Source of the DNA: CAZOWW01 sp964583765 | Lineage (GTDB): Bacteria > Actinomycetota > Actinomycetes > Actinomycetales > Kineosporiaceae | Direction of reading: 5' to 3' | DNA length: 58,876 bases | Assembly: GCA_964583765.1 (NCBI GenBank) | Contig: CAZOWW010000019.1 | Location: 1-58,876, forward strand | Shown: piece after piece, positions 1 through 7,910 of the stretch | Numbering within the stretch: position 1 is the first letter of the stretch | Layout: each line of letters opens with the position of its first letter | The notes under the pieces: model-generated | The model's database searches: none | Seen by the model: only the letters and a program-made list of their open reading frames with translations | What the model was told of the DNA's origin: nothing | Program-made: the position numbers and the translations under genes

Positions 1-1245
1 ACCATCGGCTTCATGATGGACTGCGACACCACCGGCATCGAGCCGGACTTCTCGCTGGTCAAGTTCAAGAAGCTGGTCGGCGGCGGGTCGATGCAGGTGG
101 TCAACCAGACCGTGCCGAACGCCCTGGCCCGGCTGGGCTACCCGAGCGAGACGGTCGAGGCGGTGGTCGCGTACATCGCCGAGCACGGCCACGTCGTCGA
201 GGCACCCGGCCTGCGTCCCGAGCACCACGAGGTCTTCGACTGCGCGGTCGGGGAGCGGGCGATCCAGCCCCTCGGCCACGTGCGGATGATGGCCGCCTGC
301 CAGCCGTTCCTGTCGGGGGCGATCTCCAAGACCGTGAACCTGCCCGAGACGGCGACCGTCGAGGACATCGCCGACGTCTACCTCCAGGGCTGGAAGCTCG
401 GGCTGAAGGCGCTGGCCGTCTACCGCGACAACTGCAAGGTGGGTCAGCCCCTGTCCGACGCGAAGTCGGCCAGGTCCACGGAGGCGGCCAAGGCCGAGGC
501 CGCGCCCGCGGTCCGGGTGGAGTACCGGCCGATCCGCAAGCGCCTGCCCAAGCGGCGTCCCAGCCAGACCATCTCGTTCACGGTCGGGGGCGCCGAGGGC
601 TACCTGACCGCGGGGTCCTACCCGGACGACGGTCTCGGGGAGATCTTCCTGAAGTTCGGCAAGCAGGGCTCGACCCTGGCCGGGGTGATGGACGCCTTCT
701 CGATCGCGGTCTCTATCGGGCTGCAGTACGGCGTGCCCCTGGAGACGTTCGTGGAGAAGTTCACGAACCTGCGGTTCGAGCCGGCCGGTCTCACCGACGA
801 CCCGGACATCCGCATGGCGCAGTCAATCATGGACTACGTCTTCCGGCGGGTGGCGCTGGACTACCTCGACTTCGACACCCGGTCCGCCATGACGATCTAC
901 ACGGCCCAGGAGCGGACCCGCCAGCTCGAGACGGGTTCCTACCTGCCGTCGGACTCCGAGGACGACGAGGACCTGGAGACGCTGGCCCAGTCCGCGTCGT
1001 CCCGGCGGACAGGGGCCGGCAAGCCGGGGGAGCAGCAGGCCAAGGACGCGCAGGCGAAGGCGAGTATCGCCGAGGCCGCGGCCCGGCCGGTGCCCGTGGA
1101 GGTGCACTCCTCCGCGGAGCTCATGGAGCGGCTGCAGGGACGGGCGTCGGACGCGCCGATGTGCTTCACCTGCGGAACGAAGATGCGCCCGGCCGGCTCC
1201 TGCTTCGTCTGCGAGGGCTGCGGGAACACCTCCGGCTGCAGCTGA
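1..1245 (+). CDS. nrdJ: Vitamin B12-dependent ribonucleotide reductase, C-terminal part
   Basis: Class II ribonucleotide reductase makes deoxyribonucleotides using adenosylcobalamin and needs no oxygen. The reading frame is open at base 1, so only the last 414 residues are seen; the first in-frame Met codons are internal. The stretch SKTVNLPETATVEDI followed by a GWKLGLKALAVYRD segment is the conserved end of the barrel domain. A linker rich in Ala, Lys and Glu follows. The last ~30 residues carry paired cysteines (MCFTCGTKM, then CFVCEGCG), a zinc-ribbon-like tail typical of long actinobacterial NrdJ. A strong hairpin terminator lies 43 bases downstream. The family call is firm; the start lies outside the window. 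Confidence 0.95.
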   Translation, partial: TIGFMMDCDTTGIEPDFSLVKFKKLVGGGSMQVVNQTVPNALARLGYPSETVEAVVAYIAEHGHVVEAPGLRPEHHEVFDCAVGERAIQPLGHVRMMAACQPFLSGAISKTVNLPETATVEDIADVYLQGWKLGLKALAVYRDNCKVGQPLSDAKSARSTEAAKAEAAPAVRVEYRPIRKRLPKRRPSQTISFTVGGAEGYLTAGSYPDDGLGEIFLKFGKQGSTLAGVMDAFSIAVSIGLQYGVPLETFVEKFTNLRFEPAGLTDDPDIRMAQSIMDYVFRRVALDYLDFDTRSAMTIYTAQERTRQLETGSYLPSDSEDDEDLETLAQSASSRRTGAGKPGEQQAKDAQAKASIAEAAARPVPVEVHSSAELMERLQGRASDAPMCFTCGTKMRPAGSCFVCEGCGNTSGCS

Positions 1246-1287
1246 GGCCGAAGCACTTCCCGGGCTCCTGCTGAACGCGGGGAGGGT

Positions 1288-1321
1288 GCACCGCACGGCG
1301 TGAGACGACGCCGTGCGGTGC
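1288..1321 (+). terminator. Hairpin terminator after nrdJ
   Basis: A perfect 13-bp inverted repeat (GCACCGCACGGCG at 1288-1300 and its complement at 1309-1321), extendable by one T-A pair, leaves a 6-8 base loop. There is no T tract, which is usual for actinobacterial terminators. It sits between nrdJ and the next gene on the same strand. Confidence 0.75.
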
Positions 1322-1421
1322 TCCGACTGGTCCACCCGATCCCCTCATGGAAGAGTGCCGGGAGGACGGGGGCGCCGGCACCGGTCGATGAGTTCTGCCT
1401 GGAGGAGGCGTCTCGCTCGCC

Positions 1422-2036
1422 ATGACATTCACCACGGCACACGTGTCCATGTCCCTCGACGGCTTCATCGCCGGTCCGGACCAGACCCTCGACAACCCGA
1501 TCGGGGTCGGTGGGTTGGACCTCCACCGGTGGCATTTCGACGCCGAGTTGCCCGGTCACGAGATCGATGCCCGCTGGACCGCGATGTTGTTGCGTCCGCG
1601 GGGCGCCTACGTCATGGGGCGCAACATGTTCGGCCCGGTGCGTGGCGAGTGGTCGTCGTACCCCGGCGATTGGCGCGGTTGGTGGGGTGACGAACCGCCG
1701 TACCACGCGCCCGTGTTCGTGCTGACCCACCATGAACATGAGCCGATCGAGATGGCGGGTGGAACGACCTTCCACTTCGTCACGGAGGGCTTCCTCGCAG
1801 CATTGGCCATGGCCCGCGAGGCAGGGGACGGTGACGTCGACGTGGCCGGTGGTGCCTCGGCCGTACGCCAGGCACTCCTCCACGGCGTCCTCGACGAGCT
1901 CACCCTCGACATCGCCCCGGTGCTCCTCGGCGCGGGAGAGCGCATCTTCGATCCCGGGATCGAAGCCACCCTGGAGCAGGCCGAGGTGGAGCACTCGCCG
2001 TGGGCCACCCACCTGCGTTTCCGGATCACGTACTGA
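1422..2036 (+). CDS. Dihydrofolate reductase / RibD C-terminal family protein
   Basis: A 204-residue protein of the RibD_C/DHFR-like fold, probably a cytoplasmic NADPH-dependent reductase of unknown substrate. The N-terminus has the family pattern VSMSLDGFIAG, and the middle has the nucleotide-binding pattern of this family (GDVDVAGGASAVRQALLHG) followed by LTLDIAPVLLGAGERIFD. The length is normal for stand-alone members. It starts with ATG; a GGAGGAGG lies about 14 bases upstream, rather far. These proteins are usually resistance- or detoxification-like orphans in actinobacteria, and nothing nearby shows the substrate. Confidence 0.85.
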   Translation: MTFTTAHVSMSLDGFIAGPDQTLDNPIGVGGLDLHRWHFDAELPGHEIDARWTAMLLRPRGAYVMGRNMFGPVRGEWSSYPGDWRGWWGDEPPYHAPVFVLTHHEHEPIEMAGGTTFHFVTEGFLAALAMAREAGDGDVDVAGGASAVRQALLHGVLDELTLDIAPVLLGAGERIFDPGIEATLEQAEVEHSPWATHLRFRITY

Positions 2037-2100
2037 CCGGTCCGGGCAGCTGATCGGAACGCCTGCCGGTGACGCCGCCGGGGTGGCACGATCTGCTGCC

Positions 2101-2790
2101 GTGACCCAGGTGGACCCGCAGAAGCTCGTGGACCAGGTCCAGGCGACACTCGCCCCGGACGAGGTCCTCGTCTGGGCAGGGATGCCCGACCCGTCCGTCG
2201 TGCTGACGGCGTCCGACGTGTTCCTCATCCCGTTCTCGATCGCGTTCTGCGGCTTCGCCTTCTTCTGGGAGGCGATGGCGTTCACGATCCATGCCCCCGT
2301 GGTCATGGTGGTCTTCGGGGTGCCCTTCGTCCTGATCGGGCTCTACCTGGTGGTCGGGCGCTTCCCGCACAAGCGACGGATGGCCCGCCGGACCGTCTAC
2401 GCCCTGACCACCCGCAGGATCATCAGCGTCTCGCCGCGCTCGCGCACCGAACTGGCGGTGCGCGGTACTCCGTTCACGGTGCGTCGGGCGCGAAACGGGC
2501 GGCACGCCAGCGTGGCTTTCGGACGGACCTGGGTGAGTGACGACTCGTCCTCGTCCGGCGGACATGTCCGGGCGACCCTGATCTTCCATGACGTCGCGGA
2601 GCCGGACCCGATGCTCCAGGCGCTGTACCGCCTGGCGGGCCCTGAGTCCCACACCGGGGCGGTCGAGGGGCTGATGACGGGGCCGGTCGGGGGACCGCCG
2701 AGGACCGAGGCACCGGTGGCCGTCGGTGTCTTCAGCGCTGCCGAGCTCGGTGCTCCGGCGCAGCGCGCTCGTCCGGCGCGAGGGACTTGA
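2101..2790 (+). CDS. Membrane protein with bacterial PH-like domain
   Basis: A 229-residue protein read from GTG at 2101; the frame is open further upstream but only low-quality sequence lies there and the previous gene ends at 2036. After an N-terminal segment with LAPDEVLVWAGMPDP, two hydrophobic spans follow (about residues 38-58 and 66-88). A basic stretch (PHKRRMARR) and the pattern TVYALTTRRIISV come next. That pattern is the usual start of bacterial PH (bPH2/YdbS-like) domains after a two-helix hairpin. The last ~50 residues are low complexity. The 3' end overlaps the convergent acetyltransferase gene by 59 bases. Function unknown. Confidence 0.7.
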   Translation: MTQVDPQKLVDQVQATLAPDEVLVWAGMPDPSVVLTASDVFLIPFSIAFCGFAFFWEAMAFTIHAPVVMVVFGVPFVLIGLYLVVGRFPHKRRMARRTVYALTTRRIISVSPRSRTELAVRGTPFTVRRARNGRHASVAFGRTWVSDDSSSSGGHVRATLIFHDVAEPDPMLQALYRLAGPESHTGAVEGLMTGPVGGPPRTEAPVAVGVFSAAELGAPAQRARPARGT

Positions 2791-3193
2791 CCCACCGGGC
2801 CCACTCCGGTTGCGACCGGTACCCGTTGGCCTGCCATGCCTGGTGCGCGAGCCCGTTCTCCCGCAGCACCATCGCGTCCGCCCGAGTCCCGCCCAGGGCC
2901 TGGAACCGTTCCTCGGCTCGCTCCAGGAGCGCGCTGCCGATGCCCTGGCGTCGACGGTCCGGCGCCACGGCCAGCCGGTACAGGTGGTACCGCCATCCGT
3001 CCCACCCCGCGATGACGCTACCGACCAGGCGTCCCTCGTCCTCGGCGAGGAGCAAGGCGCCCGGGTCCCGGGCGAGCAGACGCTGCAGTGCGGTGTCGCT
3101 GTCCGGTGGCCTGTGCGCGTCCTCGGCCGCGACCTGCCAGAAGGCGAGGATCCTCGGGATGTCCTCCACCGCGGCGGTCCGCATGGTCACCAT
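2732..3193 (-). CDS. GNAT family N-acetyltransferase
   Basis: A 153-residue acetyl-CoA-dependent N-acetyltransferase of the GNAT fold, acting on an unknown amine. Motif A is clear: LYRLAVAPDRRRQGIGSALL, with the R/Q-x-x-G-x-G/A acetyl-CoA pyrophosphate loop. The C-terminal part has the typical ...LAHQAWQANGYR pattern. ATG start at 3193. No good ribosome site is seen, but a TAGGGT hexamer ends six bases upstream of the ATG on this strand, which would fit a nearly leaderless message. The gene is convergent with and overlaps the upstream membrane protein gene. A perfect MerR-type dyad lies ~90 bases upstream of its start. Confidence 0.85.
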   Translation of the reverse strand: MVTMRTAAVEDIPRILAFWQVAAEDAHRPPDSDTALQRLLARDPGALLLAEDEGRLVGSVIAGWDGWRYHLYRLAVAPDRRRQGIGSALLERAEERFQALGGTRADAMVLRENGLAHQAWQANGYRSQPEWARWVKSLAPDERAAPEHRARQR

Positions 3194-3279
3194 GCAGCGA
3201 CCCTACTCGGCGGGGCGTCACCCGAGCCCAGGTCGGGCAGCAGCCGCCGTGCCCAGCAGTGGCAACAGCCGCCGCCCCC

Positions 3280-3301
3280 ACCTTGACGTTGACGTCAAGG
3301 T
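3280..3301. promoter_or_regulatory. Perfect 9-4-9 dyad resembling a MerR-family operator
   Basis: ACCTTGACG, four bases (TTGA), then CGTCAAGGT: a perfect 22-bp inverted repeat. The half-site and spacing resemble known MerR-family operators, which sit between -35 and -10. On the minus strand a CTTGACC precedes the dyad and could be the -35, but the place for the -10 is G-rich. It lies in the 305-base gap between the acetyltransferase (start 3193, minus) and the aldo/keto reductase (end 3499, minus). No MerR gene is in the window. Confidence 0.5.
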
Positions 3302-3403
3302 CAAGCGGTGTGGGGCATGGACCGGAGGTCCGAGACGCGCACCGCCCCCAGCGTTCTCGGCGGGGATGCGGTCCAGGAGGTGGAGCGCGATCAGGCCTGC
3401 CCG

Positions 3404-3441
3404 GTCCGGCCCGGTGGAGTGCGTCCGGCCCGGTGGAGTGC
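3404..3441. repeat. Two tandem 19-bp units
   Basis: GTCCGGCCCGGTGGAGTGC occurs twice head to tail (3404-3422, 3423-3441), followed by further GGCCCGG-rich sequence up to the aldo/keto reductase stop. With the MerR-type dyad this is all that is recognisable in the non-coding stretch 3194-3498. Confidence 0.8.
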
Positions 3442-3498
3442 GGCGCGACTCGGCTCGGCCCGGCCCGGTGTGATGTGGCCCGGTGCGGTTGCCGAGCG

Positions 3499-4338
3499 TC
3501 AGTGACCGAACTCGTCCGAGTCGGCGGCGGCCGACTCTCCCTGGTCCAGGGCGTCGAGGCGGGCGAGCTGCCGCTCGTCGAGCACCACCTCGAGCGAATC
3601 GAGGTTCTCGCGCATGCGTTCCGGGGAGGCCGACTTCACCACGGCGGTCGCGCCGAGTTGGCGGACCCAGGCGAGCACGGTCTGGGCGGGCGTGCACCCG
3701 GCCTCGCGAGCAACCTCCTGGACCGTCCCGTCGTCCAGCACCCGTGCCCCTCCGCCGCCCAACGGGCTCCATGCCTGGACCACGACACCCCGGGTTGTGC
3801 AGTACTCCCGCGCCGTCGGCCGCGAGGTGAACGGACTGAGCTGGACCTGGTCGACGTCCGGGATCACGCCTGCCTCGGTGAGTACCCGCTCCAGATGGGT
3901 GGGCTTGAAGTTCGAGACCCCGATCGCCCGTACCCGTCCCGCCGCGAGCAGATCGGCCAGCCCCTGGCAGGCGGCGACATACCGGTCCTGCTGGGGGTTC
4001 GGCCAGTGCACCAGGAGCAGATCCACGTAGTCCAGGCCCATCCGGTCGAGCGACGACTCCAGGGCCTGCACCACGAGTTCCCGGCCGTGCCACCGGGCGT
4101 TGAACTTGGTGGTGACGAAGACCTCCTCGCGCGCCAGCCCGCAGGCACGCACCGCTCGTCCCACGCCGCGTTCGTTGCCGTAGTTCTCGGCGGTGTCGAC
4201 GAGCCGGTAGCCGAGCTCGATCGCCCGGGGGACGACACGCTCGGCCTCCTCGTCGTTGAAGGGCCAGGTGCCCAGACCGAGCACGGGCATCCGGGCGCCG
4301 TGGGTCAGGGAGACGGTGGGGGCCAGGAGATCGGACAC
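3499..4338 (-). CDS. Aldo/keto reductase (AKR3/AKR5-like)
   Basis: A 279-residue NADPH-dependent aldo/keto reductase. The GTG at 4338 is chosen because GAGGAG lies just upstream and the protein then begins like the family (VSLTHGARMPVLGLGTWP). The catalytic tetrad can be read: Asp in LVDTAENYGNE (with its Tyr), Lys in VFVTTKFNARWHG, and His in LLLVHWPNP. The cofactor region includes VRAIGVSNF. The family reduces small aldehydes and ketones such as 2,5-diketogluconate; the substrate here is unknown. It stands alone on the minus strand. Confidence 0.9.
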   Translation of the reverse strand: MSDLLAPTVSLTHGARMPVLGLGTWPFNDEEAERVVPRAIELGYRLVDTAENYGNERGVGRAVRACGLAREEVFVTTKFNARWHGRELVVQALESSLDRMGLDYVDLLLVHWPNPQQDRYVAACQGLADLLAAGRVRAIGVSNFKPTHLERVLTEAGVIPDVDQVQLSPFTSRPTAREYCTTRGVVVQAWSPLGGGGARVLDDGTVQEVAREAGCTPAQTVLAWVRQLGATAVVKSASPERMRENLDSLEVVLDERQLARLDALDQGESAAADSDEFGH

Positions 4339-4642
4339 GTCGGGCTCCTCGGTGGGTCGGGGAGGGGGCGGAACGGTCGAGCAGAAACGGACCCCACCGG
4401 GGACGGAGCGGTCGAGGGGGCGTGGTGGCCGACCGGACGGGGTCGGTGGTGGACGGCGCGAGCGGCGGGAGGCGGGGGAGTGTGCGGCCGGACGCGAGCC
4501 ATCGTCGCAGGCGCAGCGCCCGCCGGCACAGGTGAGTGGACCGGCGGCGGGCGTACTTCCACGCGCAGCGCAGCGGGGTGCGGTGGGCGGTGCGGTGGGC
4601 AGTGAGCGTTGGCGCCTGAGTGGCAGGACTCGACCCGCGGTC

Positions 4643-4690
4643 GCCAAGAGAACTTTACGTCAAGAGAACTTGACGTCAAGAGAACTGGAC
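4643..4690. repeat. Three tandem 16-bp repeats just before a membrane-protein/XRE operon
   Basis: Three head-to-tail units of consensus G(T/C)CAAGAGAACTTNAC at 4643-4658, 4659-4674 and 4675-4690, ending three bases before the ATG at 4694. The units are far less GC-rich than their surroundings, and their junctions create TTGACGTCAA. The position right at the start of a regulator operon makes them candidate operators. The rest of the gap 4339-4642 is G-rich and shows nothing I recognise. Confidence 0.8.
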
Positions 4691-4693
4691 ATC

Positions 4694-5197
4694 ATGATGG
4701 GCGCCATGAACACGACAACCGGTCCTCTCGACCGATTCGCCGACTGGATCCTGGATCGCGACGGTGATCTCTACGGTGACGAGCAGGAGCGTCTGCGCTG
4801 GTACGAGGCCATCACGATCGCGGCGAACGCCCAGTGGGCCCTGGTCCCGTGGGCCGTCGCGATCGGCGTCCTGGTGGGCGGCCGTCCCGCCGTACCGGCC
4901 GTGATGATCGTGATGGGCGTCTTCTACCTGCCGATCCTGCTGGCGAACTCCTACGTCTACCGACACCGGGTGCGTACCCAACCGGAGCGGTGGTCGCGCA
5001 AGCGCTGGATCCTGGCCGTGGCGAGCGGGTTCCCCTACCTGGGCATCGCGCTGGCCCTGGCCGTGGTGTACCACGCGAGCAGCTCCACCCTGCTGGGCGG
5101 TCTGGTCGGCGGCGCCGTCGGAGCCGGTGCCGCCGTGCTGGGCCTGCGTGCGCGCAGGCGAAAGCAGCAGGCCTTCGAGCTGGACGAGAGCGAATGA
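4694..5197 (+). CDS. Four-helix membrane protein paired with XRE regulator
   Basis: A 167-residue integral membrane protein of unknown function. Four hydrophobic spans are visible: about residues 38-58, 63-84, 98-121 and 126-146, with a basic RARRRKQQ tail. Two starts are possible, ATG 4694 and ATG 4706 (MNTTTGPLDRF); neither has a clear ribosome site. Its stop overlaps the ATG of the following HTH gene (ATGA), so the two are translationally coupled. Small membrane protein plus Cro/CI regulator pairs are common in actinobacteria and resemble DUF2178-type pairs, but I cannot assign the family. Confidence 0.75.
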   Translation: MMGAMNTTTGPLDRFADWILDRDGDLYGDEQERLRWYEAITIAANAQWALVPWAVAIGVLVGGRPAVPAVMIVMGVFYLPILLANSYVYRHRVRTQPERWSRKRWILAVASGFPYLGIALALAVVYHASSSTLLGGLVGGAVGAGAAVLGLRARRRKQQAFELDESE

Positions 5198-5484
5198 CTC
5201 CCGGCCCTGGGGGGTCGGTTCGTGCGACCGCCGCCGACGGTCGGGCGGGGGAGCGGGTCCGGTCCCGTCGCCGGGAGCTGGGTGTCACTCAGGTCGCGCT
5301 GGCCGGTGAGGTCGGGGTGAGCCGGCAGACGATCATCACGTTGGAGACCGGGGACTACGCACCCTCGGTGTACCTGGCGCTGCGGGTCGCGCGTGCGCTC
5401 CGGACGACGGTGGAAGACCTGTGGGGGGAGGGTTCGGGCGATACGGACCCGGCGGACGTGCCCGCCGGGAACCCACCCGGATGA
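5194..5484 (+). CDS. XRE (Cro/CI)-family HTH transcriptional regulator
   Basis: A 96-residue DNA-binding protein with one HTH_3 domain (residues ~20-72): RVRSRRRELGVTQVALAGEV, then GVSRQTIITLETGDYAPS, the turn and recognition helix typical of small XRE regulators. The tail is acidic and proline-rich. The ATG overlaps the stop of the membrane protein gene by four bases, so the pair is made together. The protein is a candidate reader of the three 16-bp repeats in front of the operon, which would make the unit autoregulated; that is inference from position. Confidence 0.9.
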   Translation: MTPGPGGSVRATAADGRAGERVRSRRRELGVTQVALAGEVGVSRQTIITLETGDYAPSVYLALRVARALRTTVEDLWGEGSGDTDPADVPAGNPPG

Positions 5485-5613
5485 TCGTCCGTGGCGGCGG
5501 CTCCAGATCGGCATGGATTCGATACCGCTCCGAGACCCGAAGGAGCGGGGGCCACTGCCTACGATGACCTTCGCGCAGGTACCGAGGGTTCGCGCAGGCA
5601 CCGAGGGAGGGGC

Positions 5614-7119
5614 GTGACCGTGGGCCGTGACGGGGACGGGGAACGCGGGCTGACCAGACGCGCATTGGTGCGGGGAGCAGGAGCCGCGGCGGTGCTCGGG
5701 GCCGCGACGGTGGCCGGGTGCTCGGGGACGTCGAGCGTGTCCCGGTCGCCGAACCCGACCGGGACTCCGGTCGCCGCCCCGGCCACCACGGGGGGCCGCA
5801 CCAGGACCTTCCCGGCCGACTTCGTCTGGGGGGCGGCCACCTCGGCCTATCAGGTCGAGGGCGCGGCGCACGAGGACGGGCGTGGCCTCTCGGTGTGGGA
5901 CACCTTCGCGCGGCAACGAGGACGGGTGCGGGACGGCTCCACGGGTGACGTCTCCGCAGACCAGTACCACCGGTACCGGCAGGACGTCGCCTTGATGCGA
6001 CAGCTGGGACTGCGCGCCTACCGGTTCTCGATCTCCTGGCCGCGGGTCATGCCCACCGGTTCGGGCCCGGTCAACCAGAAGGGGCTCGACTACTACCGGC
6101 GGCTCAGCGACGCCTTGCGTGCGGCGGACATCGCGCCGTTCCCGACCCTGTGGCACTGGGACACACCCCAGGTGCTCGAGGACCGTGGCGGGTTCACGGC
6201 CCGGGACACGGCCTACCGTTTCGCCGACTACGCGCACGTCGTGTTCGAGGCGCTCGGGGACACCGCCTCCGCCTTCCTGACCCTCAACGAGCCGAAGACG
6301 GTCGTCCAGGTGGGGTACCTGGCCGGCGCGCACGCCCCTGGGCTGAGCGATCCGGTCGCCGCGGCACGTGCCCTGCACCACCTGCTGCTCGCGCACGGAC
6401 TGTCGGTCCAGGCGTTCCGCGCGAGCGGGGTGCGCTCCAGGATCGCCCCGGTGCTGAACCTCGCGCCCTGCTACCCCGCGGACGACACGGAGGCGTCCTG
6501 GAGTCAGGCGGTGCACCGGGACGCGATCGAGAACCGGCTCTACCTCGACCCGATCTTCCGGGGGCGCTACCCCGAGGACGGGTTCGACGCCGTCGACGGC
6601 GACACCCTGCGAGCGGTGATCCGCCCCGGCGATCTACGGATCATCTCGGCGCCGGTCGACCTCCTGGGGGTCAACTACTACAACCCCGTGTTCGTCGACG
6701 AGGCCGGGCGCACCGTCATGCGCTACCCGTCGGCGCTGCCGGCGACCTGGTTGGAGATCTACCCGGACGGGATGTACGACATCCTCACCCGCGTCCATCG
6801 GGACTACGGGCCGCGGATCATGGTGACCGAGAACGGGCGCCCGACCGCGACCGCCCGGGCCGCCGACGGCAGCTATCCGGATGACGACCGGATCGCCTAC
6901 GTGCGCGATCATCTGGTGCGCGTGCACCGTGCGATGCAGGACGGGGTGCCGATCGAGGGTTACCTGGAGTGGTCCCTTCTGGACAACTTCGAGTGGGCCG
7001 AGGGCTATACCCAACGTTTCGGGATGGTTCACGTGGACTACGCCACCCAGCGGCGAACTCCGAAACGGAGCGCCTGGTGGTTCAGGGACCTGATCGCCAG
7101 TCGCACGCTCGTGGGGTGA
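5614..7119 (+). CDS. GH1 beta-glucosidase with Tat/lipoprotein signal
   Basis: A 501-residue glycoside hydrolase family 1 enzyme. From GTG 5614 (good GGGAGG ribosome site) the N-terminus reads as a twin-arginine signal (LTRRALV plus a hydrophobic stretch) ending in a lipobox, TVAGC. It should therefore be exported folded and anchored outside the membrane. The catalytic domain starts at FPADFVWGAATSAYQVEGAA. The acid/base Glu is residue 226 in LTLNEP and the nucleophile Glu residue 406 in VTENG. GYLEWSLLDNFEWAEGY near the end is the classic aglycone motif. Most bacterial GH1 enzymes are cytoplasmic, so surface anchoring is notable. Likely substrates are beta-gluco-oligosaccharides. Monocistronic. 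Confidence 0.93.
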   Translation: MTVGRDGDGERGLTRRALVRGAGAAAVLGAATVAGCSGTSSVSRSPNPTGTPVAAPATTGGRTRTFPADFVWGAATSAYQVEGAAHEDGRGLSVWDTFARQRGRVRDGSTGDVSADQYHRYRQDVALMRQLGLRAYRFSISWPRVMPTGSGPVNQKGLDYYRRLSDALRAADIAPFPTLWHWDTPQVLEDRGGFTARDTAYRFADYAHVVFEALGDTASAFLTLNEPKTVVQVGYLAGAHAPGLSDPVAAARALHHLLLAHGLSVQAFRASGVRSRIAPVLNLAPCYPADDTEASWSQAVHRDAIENRLYLDPIFRGRYPEDGFDAVDGDTLRAVIRPGDLRIISAPVDLLGVNYYNPVFVDEAGRTVMRYPSALPATWLEIYPDGMYDILTRVHRDYGPRIMVTENGRPTATARAADGSYPDDDRIAYVRDHLVRVHRAMQDGVPIEGYLEWSLLDNFEWAEGYTQRFGMVHVDYATQRRTPKRSAWWFRDLIASRTLVG

Positions 7120-7398
7120 GCGGTTTCCCGCCGCGCGAACCGCGTTCGGAGGCTGTTCCGGTGAGCGGTCGGTGGACGGTCAGTGAGCGGGCGAATCATA
7201 CCGTCCGGTCGCCCATAGCAGGATCTCGGGGCAGCGACCGGGACTTTATGCCCTGGGTCCGGCAGCCTGGTCAACGCCGTTCAGCGTTCACCCTCCCGTA
7301 ACACCCCGCGAGGGCTTGTGGACCGAGGCCTCGAGTTGGTCTGCTGGGGCATGACCGGTCCGCCACCGGGACCGGTGCGAGCGGCCCAAGGAGGCACG

Positions 7399-7827
7399 AT
7401 GTCGACAGGCGTTGGCACGGAGTCCGAGGCACAGATCGCCGGGGAGACCGGCGAGCGAGGCACCCTGCGGTTGACCCGCATGGTGAATGCCCCCGTCGCT
7501 CATGTGTGGGAGGTACTGGTCAGTCCACCCGGAGCGGCCGCCCTGTTGGGCGAAGGTGCCGTCCTCGGTGCGAAGGGTGATCCCTACCACTGCACGAACG
7601 GCAGTAGCGGTGTGCTGCGCAGCTACCATCCCCTGGAGCAGCTGCGGGTGTCGTACCACCCGACTCCCGGAAGCGCACCGTCGATCATCGAGGTCGACCT
7701 GCGTGGCGAGAACTCCGTCACGGTCATCGAACTTCGGCACGACCGCATCGTCGACGACATGCAGCGCGAATCGCTCCAGGAGCACTGGAACGCCGCACTC
7801 GACGCGCTGGTGGCGCTCGCGAGCTGA
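7399..7827 (+). CDS. SRPBCC-family protein (Bet v1/AHSA1-like)
   Basis: A 142-residue protein of the SRPBCC ligand-binding fold. It begins with the usual LRLTRMVNAPVAHVWEVLVSP and has a C-terminal helix (RESLQEHWNAALDALVAL) typical of AHSA1/activator-of-Hsp90-like members. ATG 7399 is chosen over upstream codons because AAGGAGG sits five bases before it. The function is unknown; such proteins bind small hydrophobic ligands. It stands alone, followed by a strong hairpin. The 279 bases upstream show no recognisable signal. Confidence 0.8.
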   Translation: MSTGVGTESEAQIAGETGERGTLRLTRMVNAPVAHVWEVLVSPPGAAALLGEGAVLGAKGDPYHCTNGSSGVLRSYHPLEQLRVSYHPTPGSAPSIIEVDLRGENSVTVIELRHDRIVDDMQRESLQEHWNAALDALVALAS

Positions 7828-7849
7828 GAAGACCTCGTGCTGCCTCGCT

Positions 7850-7876
7850 GCGGCGCCCCGGTCCCCGGGGCGCCGC
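7850..7876. terminator. Bidirectional hairpin between convergent genes
   Basis: A perfect 12-bp stem (GCGGCGCCCCGG / CCGGGGCGCCGC) with a three-base loop lies between the SRPBCC gene and the convergent corA, and could end both transcripts. Confidence 0.75.
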
Positions 7877-7910
7877 GGGTGTTTCCGTCGCGAGTTGCCG
7901 GTCCTGGGTG

